Shown here: one piece after another, positions 59,501 to 64,000 of the stretch
Position numbering within the stretch: position 1 is the stretch's first letter
Layout of the letters: each line of letters begins with the position of its first letter
Source of the DNA: Abyssalbus ytuae
Lineage (GTDB): Bacteria; Bacteroidota; Bacteroidia; Flavobacteriales; Flavobacteriaceae
NCBI RefSeq assembly: GCF_022807975.1
Contig: NZ_CP094358.1
Span: forward strand, 2,728,001-2,792,000
Direction: 5' to 3'
DNA length: 64,000 nt
Notes under the pieces: model-generated
The model's database searches: none
Told to the model about the DNA's origin: nothing
The model's input: only the letters and a program-made list of their open reading frames with translations
Position numbers and translations under genes: made by a program

Positions 59501-61027
59501 ATGAGCAACAAAGAGGCTTTTTTTAATCATATTACAGAAGGGTATAAAACCAAGGGTGATTTTATAACCATGGGTTCAGCCATGCTGGATGGTGAAACAA
59601 TAACGGATGCGTTTGTAAAAGTTCCGCTAAAAACTTTAAACAGGCATGGCCTGATTGCAGGAGCCACGGGTACAGGTAAGACCAAAACGTTACAGGTTAT
59701 TGCCGAGAACTTATCGGATAAGGGTATTCCTGTATTACTAATGGATTTAAAAGGCGATTTGAGTGGTATTGCCCAGGCAAGTGCAGGACATGCTAAAATT
59801 GATGAAAGGCATGCTAAAATAGGCCTCCCCTTTGAACCTAAAAGTTTTCCGGTAGAAATTTTAACTCTTTCTGAACAAAATGGGGTAAGGCTGCGTGCTA
59901 CTGTGTCGGAATTCGGACCGGTATTGTTATCGCGTATCCTCGATCTTTCCGAAGCACAGGAAGGGGTGATGGCTGTAATTTTTAAATACTGTGATGATAA
60001 TAAGCTGCCGCTTCTTGATTTAAAGGATTTTAAAAAAGTACTTCAGTATGCAACAGAAGAGGGTAAAGAAGAGTTTAAACAGCAGTACGGAAGGATTTCC
60101 ACTTCGTCTACAGGAGCAATACTTCGAAAAATAATAGAACTTGAACAGCAGGGAGCCGATTTGTTTTTTGGAGAAAAATCTTTTGAAGTTGATGACCTGG
60201 TTAGAGTAGATGAAAACGGAAGAGGATATATTAATATTATCCGGTTAACAGATATTCAGGATAAACCAAAGTTGTTCTCTACTTTTATGCTTAGCCTGCT
60301 TGCAGAGATCTATTCTACTTTTCCGGAACAGGGAGATGCTGACAGGCCTGAACTGGTACTTTTTATTGACGAAGCTCATCTTATTTTCAGTGAAGCCTCA
60401 AAAGCATTACTCAATCAAATAGAGAATATTGTTAAACTTATACGTTCAAAAGGAATAGGATTGTACTTTGTTACTCAAAATCCTACTGATGTACCTGATG
60501 ATGTCCTTGCTCAATTAGGACTTAAAGTACAGCATGCATTACGAGCCTTTACTGCCAAAGACCGGAAAGCTATAAAACTTACTGCTGAAAATTATCCTTT
60601 ATCTGACTATTATAATACGGCTGAGGTATTAACATCTTTGGGTATTGGCGAAGCCCTGGTATCTGCACTTGATGAAAAAGGTAGGCCTACCCCGCTTGCC
60701 GCCACTATGTTAAGAGCACCCATGAGCCGTATGGATGTTTTAACTGATGAGGAACTTAACACGGTTATAGGGAAATCTAAACTGGTAAAAAAATATAATG
60801 AAGTAATTGACCGGGAAAGTGCCTACGAAATTTTAAACAAAAAGATTGAAATTGCACAATCGGAAGAAGCCAAAGAAAAAGCAAAAGAAGAACGGGAAAA
60901 AACCTCTAAAAGATCCGGAAGTTCTTCCCGAAGGAGTACCCGCCAAAATCCTGTTATTAAGGTTTTAACAAGTGCTACCTTTATTCGCGGGGTATTGGGT
61001 ATACTCACCAAAGCAATGAAGAAGTAA
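59501..61027 (+). CDS. HerA-like / DUF853 (YjgR-type) P-loop ATPase
   Basis: 508 residues from ATG 59501 (a TTG at 59495 is two codons upstream). Counting from that TTG, Walker A is GATGTGKT (56-63) and Walker B is LVLFIDEAHLIF. Other family blocks are LLMDLKGDLSGIAQ, RSKGIGLYFVTQNPTDVPDD and LGIGEALVSALDEKGRPTP. It is a VirB4/FtsK-HerA-type ATPase of the DUF853 group, widespread but of unsettled role, presumably a cytosolic hexamer acting on DNA. The C-terminal 70 residues are a charged coiled-coil then a Ser/Arg-rich tail. Confidence 0.9.
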   Translation: MSNKEAFFNHITEGYKTKGDFITMGSAMLDGETITDAFVKVPLKTLNRHGLIAGATGTGKTKTLQVIAENLSDKGIPVLLMDLKGDLSGIAQASAGHAKIDERHAKIGLPFEPKSFPVEILTLSEQNGVRLRATVSEFGPVLLSRILDLSEAQEGVMAVIFKYCDDNKLPLLDLKDFKKVLQYATEEGKEEFKQQYGRISTSSTGAILRKIIELEQQGADLFFGEKSFEVDDLVRVDENGRGYINIIRLTDIQDKPKLFSTFMLSLLAEIYSTFPEQGDADRPELVLFIDEAHLIFSEASKALLNQIENIVKLIRSKGIGLYFVTQNPTDVPDDVLAQLGLKVQHALRAFTAKDRKAIKLTAENYPLSDYYNTAEVLTSLGIGEALVSALDEKGRPTPLAATMLRAPMSRMDVLTDEELNTVIGKSKLVKKYNEVIDRESAYEILNKKIEIAQSEEAKEKAKEEREKTSKRSGSSSRRSTRQNPVIKVLTSATFIRGVLGILTKAMKK

Positions 61028-61037
61028 ATAAAAAAAG

Positions 61038-61610
61038 ATGGGTAAATGGTATGTTGCTTGCCTGTTGGTATGTTTTTTATTTTTTTGTTGTAAAAAAAAG
61101 GAAACGATAGAAAAAAGATATCCTTTTTTAATTGAAGCACACCAGATCGGTAAATTAAAAAAAGGTGCCAAAGTATGCGATCTTGATTCTGTTTTTGCCC
61201 ATGATTCTATTATTATGCGGGTAGGAGAGGGAGATTATATGTTTACCATTAAAGATGAATATTTAATATACGATTCTGTCGGGAGGCATATGTTAACTCT
61301 TACCCCTTCCCAACAACATGATATTTACGCTGAGATTGAAAGCATCCGGATTTTTGATGATCGTTATAAAACAGAAAAAGAAATAAACATTCACAGTTCC
61401 TTTCTGGAGGTGAAAAGTTGTTATCATATAGAGGAAATAGAGAATAGATTTGATGAGATTGATGTATTGATTGATGAATTAAGTGCCCGGCTTACTCTTG
61501 ATAAAAAGCAGTTGCCGGCAGATTTGCTTTATAATTTAAACATACAGGTGGATACTACCCAAATACCTGATTCTACCAAAATAAGGCAGTTTGTGATTGA
61601 ATGGAATTAA
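61038..61610 (+). CDS. Putative lipoprotein of unknown function
   Basis: 190 residues; hydrophobic N-terminus VACLLVCFLFFCCKKKE with a weak lipobox (Cys17/18), so lipidation is likely but not certain. The mature part has MRVGEGDYMFTIKDEYLIYD, DIYAEIESIRIFDD and a C-terminal helix. No known domain was recognised. It lies 10 bases after the HerA-like gene and 10 bases before the cupin gene, suggesting a small operon. Confidence 0.6.
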   Translation: MGKWYVACLLVCFLFFCCKKKETIEKRYPFLIEAHQIGKLKKGAKVCDLDSVFAHDSIIMRVGEGDYMFTIKDEYLIYDSVGRHMLTLTPSQQHDIYAEIESIRIFDDRYKTEKEINIHSSFLEVKSCYHIEEIENRFDEIDVLIDELSARLTLDKKQLPADLLYNLNIQVDTTQIPDSTKIRQFVIEWN

Positions 61611-61620
61611 TTTATTTACT

Positions 61621-61989
61621 ATGAGTAAAAAGTATGTAGTACAAAAAACACCTTTTCGAGTTCCTGCTCCGGAAGGAAAACTGATTGAAGAGCATTTTGG
61701 AAATGTCTCCGATGGAAATACACATATTAGTATTGCCAGGATGATTGCCCCACCCGGATGGAGTGAACCGTTTCAAACCCCTACTTTTGACGAATACACA
61801 TATATTATTAAAGGCAGAAAACAGTTTAATATAGAAGGTGAGATTATCATCCTTGGAGCCGGAGAGTCCATCAAGATAGAAAAGAATACAAGAATTCAGT
61901 ACTCCAATCCTTTTAAAGAAGAATGTGAGTACCTCTCGGTATGTCTTCCTGCTTTTTCCCCCGAGAGTGTAAACAGGGAGAAATTTTAA
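61621..61989 (+). CDS. Cupin-fold protein
   Basis: 122 residues from ATG 61621; the longer frame starts inside the previous gene. APPGWSEPFQTPTFDEYTYI and GRKQFNIEGEIIILGAGESI are the two cupin motifs. The usual HxH pair in motif 1 is replaced by Q-T-P-T-F-D-E, so metal binding in the standard way looks absent except for the Glu at 58. A sugar- or small-molecule-binding role is possible; function unknown. Confidence 0.8.
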   Translation: MSKKYVVQKTPFRVPAPEGKLIEEHFGNVSDGNTHISIARMIAPPGWSEPFQTPTFDEYTYIIKGRKQFNIEGEIIILGAGESIKIEKNTRIQYSNPFKEECEYLSVCLPAFSPESVNREKF

Positions 61990-62067
61990 TTCTGTTTTAA
62001 TAGAAGATTCACATGAATTATAACTTAAAATTGGTTAATTTCTGCATAGAACCAAAACAGAGAATAT

Positions 62068-62313
62068 ATGTCAAAAAACAGGCCACGCATAAAAAATGAT
62101 AAACAATATGAAGCCCTGAGAGAAAAGGGCATGAGTAAACAAAAAGCTGCCAGAATTGCCAATACGGAGAACAGTGGTAAAAAAGGTGGAGAAGCTGCCA
62201 GATATGAAGAACGAACGAAAGAAGAACTTTATAGACAGGCACAAAAAGTAGGTATTAAAGGTCGCTCCAAAATGTCTAAAAAAGAACTTATTTATTCTCT
62301 CCGAAATAATTGA
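62068..62313 (+). CDS. Small basic Rho_N-type protein (DUF7218-like)
   Basis: 81 residues. The first half, RIKNDKQYEALREKGMSKQK plus AARIANTENS, is the helix seen in DUF7218 proteins; the second half, TKEELYRQAQKVGIKGRSKM and SKKELIYSLRNN, is a Rho N-terminal SAP-like helix pair. Very basic and small; such proteins are often annotated as Rho termination factor N-terminal domain and are thought to bind nucleic acid. Monocistronic. Confidence 0.8.
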   Translation: MSKNRPRIKNDKQYEALREKGMSKQKAARIANTENSGKKGGEAARYEERTKEELYRQAQKVGIKGRSKMSKKELIYSLRNN

Positions 62314-62402
62314 GAATTTGAATTCTAATCGCGTTTATATTTATTGTGTTTGCATCAAACCGGGTTAAAATTACTTACTAATATTATACTCTAAAATTTT
62401 AT

Positions 62403-62597
62403 ATGATGATTAGAATATTAGCTTTAATTTTAACAATAGCAGGCATGATAGGCCTTATAATGGGAGTTCTTGGTATTTTCGGAAGTACGGAAACAGGGGT
62501 TAATCCGTGGCCGGTAGCAATTTTAGGCGGGGTTTTCTTTTTATCCGGGGTTTCCATGTTAAAATACAGAAAAGATTCTACGGATGTGAAAGAGTAG
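62403..62597 (+). CDS. Small two-segment membrane protein
   Basis: 64 residues with two hydrophobic stretches (IRILALILTIAGMIGLIMGV and PWPVAILGGVFFLSGVSMLK) separated by a short STETGVN loop and a charged tail. The ATG at 62406 is an alternative start. Probably an inner-membrane protein; no family assigned. Confidence 0.55.
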   Translation: MMIRILALILTIAGMIGLIMGVLGIFGSTETGVNPWPVAILGGVFFLSGVSMLKYRKDSTDVKE

Positions 62598-62635
62598 AAT
62601 TTATTTTTAAATATTTGCATTTTTTCTCCTTAACA

Positions 62636-62656
62636 CTGTTAAAGAAAACTTAACAG
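62636..62656. promoter_or_regulatory. Dyad upstream of the TolB-like gene
   Basis: CTGTTAA/TTAACAG (62636-62642 with 62650-62656), 7-base spacer. It precedes a possible promoter: TATATTTA at 62682-62689 resembles TAnnTTTG with one mismatch, with TTG at 62658-62660. An operator or the terminator of the small membrane protein gene are both possible. Confidence 0.35.
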
Positions 62657-62742
62657 GTTGTTGCTAACGATTCATTTTTAATATATTTAAAACACTGATT
62701 TACAGTCAGTCTTTTAAGTGTTACTAACCAAAACCATTAAAA

Positions 62743-64000
62743 ATGATCTTCAAATACGGCAAAACAGTCCATGCTGTTTTTGTATCAGTTTTGTTTTTAA
62801 ATATGCTAACAGCTCAAAAAACAGGCATCTTCGACAATAGTCAGGATGTAGGAAACGTAAAACATCCGGGTACTTCAGTTTTTAATCAGGAAAATCAATT
62901 TTACACCCTTACCGGCTCGGGTACCAATATGTGGTTTGGGGAAGATGAGTTTCATTATTTATGGAAATCTGTTCAGGGGGATTTTATTTTACGGGCACAG
63001 ATAGAATTTGTAGGTGAAGGGGCTGACCCTCACCGAAAAACAGGGTGGATAATAAGAAATAATTTCCACGGTAATTCCCCTCATGTAAATGCAAGTATTC
63101 ATGGAGATGGCTTAACATCACTTCAATTCAGAAGAACTTCCGGGGGAGAAACCGAACAGGTTATTCAATCACCGGACAAAATGCCTGATGTGGTTCAACT
63201 GGAAAGGAAGGGTAATAAATACATCATGTCTACGGCAAGATACGGAGAGCCATTGGAAAGCGTTGAAGTTGAAATGTCCCTTAGAAATGAAGTGTTTGTG
63301 GGGTTATATGTTTGTTCTCATAACCCTGATGTAGTTGAAAAAGCGATTTTTAAAAATGTAAGGATTATAAAACCCGTAAATCCTGATTTTCAACCTTATA
63401 GTGATTATATAGGAAGCCACTTGGAAATTATGAATGTGACCACGGGTGACCGGAAAATTCTGATGAGTTCCGATCACAGTATACAGGCTCCGAACTGGAC
63501 ACCCGACGGAAAGACACTGATTTATAATTCTAATGGGTTGCTCTATCAATATAATCTTGAAACAGGTAAAGTAAAAATGTTAAATACAGGCTTTGCTACT
63601 AACAATAACAACGACCATGTACTTAATGCGGATGGCAGTAAAATAGCCATAAGCCATCATAACGACGATGATAATAATATCTCATCAATTTATTATTTGC
63701 CAATTGAAGGGAGTAACAACCCTATAAAAGTAACCAAAGATGGAGTAGGCGCTTCTTATTTGCACGGGTGGTCTGCCAATGAAAAGAAAATGATTTTTAC
63801 GGCAAACCGAAATAATAAGTATGATATTTATGAAGTAGATGTGCAAACCGGAAAAGAGAAGCAGCTTACTGATACTCAAACTTTGGACGATGGATCGGAA
63901 TATTCTCCTGATAACAAGTACATATATTTTAATTCGGACAGGACAGGCACCATGCAGTTATGGCGAATGAAAGCCAATGGTAAAGAACAAACACAGCTTA
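62743..64000 (+). CDS. TolB/PD40-repeat exported protein (3' end outside)
   Basis: Open for about 419 codons from ATG 62743 to the window end. Signal peptide ends near LTAQ. Residues about 25-205 form a beta-sandwich (WKSVQGDFILRAQIEFVGEG, RKTGWIIRNN) like DUF1349/concanavalin-type domains. From about residue 235 come TolB-like propeller blades: QAPNWTPDGKTLIYNSNG, HGWSANEKKMIFTANRNN and YSPDNKYIYFNSDRTG, with Asp/Pro-Asp-Gly turns. Flavobacterial relatives are annotated as biopolymer transporter TolB or PD40 proteins; likely periplasmic or secreted sugar-binding. The promoter region contains TATATTTA at 62682. Confidence 0.85.
   Translation, partial: MIFKYGKTVHAVFVSVLFLNMLTAQKTGIFDNSQDVGNVKHPGTSVFNQENQFYTLTGSGTNMWFGEDEFHYLWKSVQGDFILRAQIEFVGEGADPHRKTGWIIRNNFHGNSPHVNASIHGDGLTSLQFRRTSGGETEQVIQSPDKMPDVVQLERKGNKYIMSTARYGEPLESVEVEMSLRNEVFVGLYVCSHNPDVVEKAIFKNVRIIKPVNPDFQPYSDYIGSHLEIMNVTTGDRKILMSSDHSIQAPNWTPDGKTLIYNSNGLLYQYNLETGKVKMLNTGFATNNNNDHVLNADGSKIAISHHNDDDNNISSIYYLPIEGSNNPIKVTKDGVGASYLHGWSANEKKMIFTANRNNKYDIYEVDVQTGKEKQLTDTQTLDDGSEYSPDNKYIYFNSDRTGTMQLWRMKANGKEQTQL

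Overview
The window is chromosomal DNA of a member of the Bacteroidota, almost certainly family Flavobacteriaceae. Signs are low GC, three SusC/SusD outer-membrane pairs, starts that mostly lack Shine-Dalgarno sequences, promoters of the TTTG-N19-TAnnTTTG type, and a fused ribosomal cluster in the order rpsL-rpsG-fusA-rpsJ-rplC...rplQ without tuf, adk or map. No tRNA, rRNA, CRISPR array, transposase or phage gene was recognised.

Layout. 1-9.98 kb is housekeeping DNA: the end of an Mpl-type murein ligase gene, a DUF1569 protein, radC, a deacetylase-like protein, a yjjG-type nucleotidase followed by three envelope or secreted proteins, rarA, a rhomboid protease and rlmB. 10.0-27.3 kb (minus strand) holds three separate SusC/SusD operons, two with an extra surface lipoprotein. 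They share almost identical promoters, leaders and SusC N-termini but have different barrels. A decayed gene that resembles an aryl-sulfate sulfotransferase lies between two of them. No glycoside hydrolase, sulfatase, sigma/anti-sigma pair or other regulator is adjacent, so the substrates cannot be read from context.

27.5-44.9 kb is the str-S10-spc-alpha ribosomal supercluster (rpsL to rplQ, with fusA, secY, infA and rpoA), including rpmD and rpmJ. Several gaps hold hairpins that look like regulatory leaders: before rpsL, between rpsJ and rplC, between rpsN and rpsH, between rpsK and rpsD (a likely S4 leader), and between rpoA and rplQ.

44.9-56.1 kb carries an orphan secreted protein, carA-eno, a lone GT5 glycogen synthase, citrate synthase, a dimethylargininase/arginine-deiminase-type hydrolase and bifunctional PutA. 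The last two suggest arginine/proline catabolism feeding the TCA cycle. putA has a strongly folded untranslated leader.

56.1-58.8 kb is the most accessory-looking part: a gene-poor stretch with a cluster of palindromic TAGTTAC...GTAAGC repeats, a GC-rich HU-like gene and a lineage-specific protein built from an internal duplication. 58.8-64 kb returns to queE, a HerA-like ATPase, small proteins (lipoprotein, cupin, Rho_N-like, membrane) and the start of a TolB/PD40-type secreted protein cut by the window edge.

No complete undescribed system was found. The best leads are the repeat cluster beside the HU-like gene, the putA leader, the shared susC leader modules and the ribosomal intergenic hairpins. 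Family names come from recognised motifs, not from database searches.
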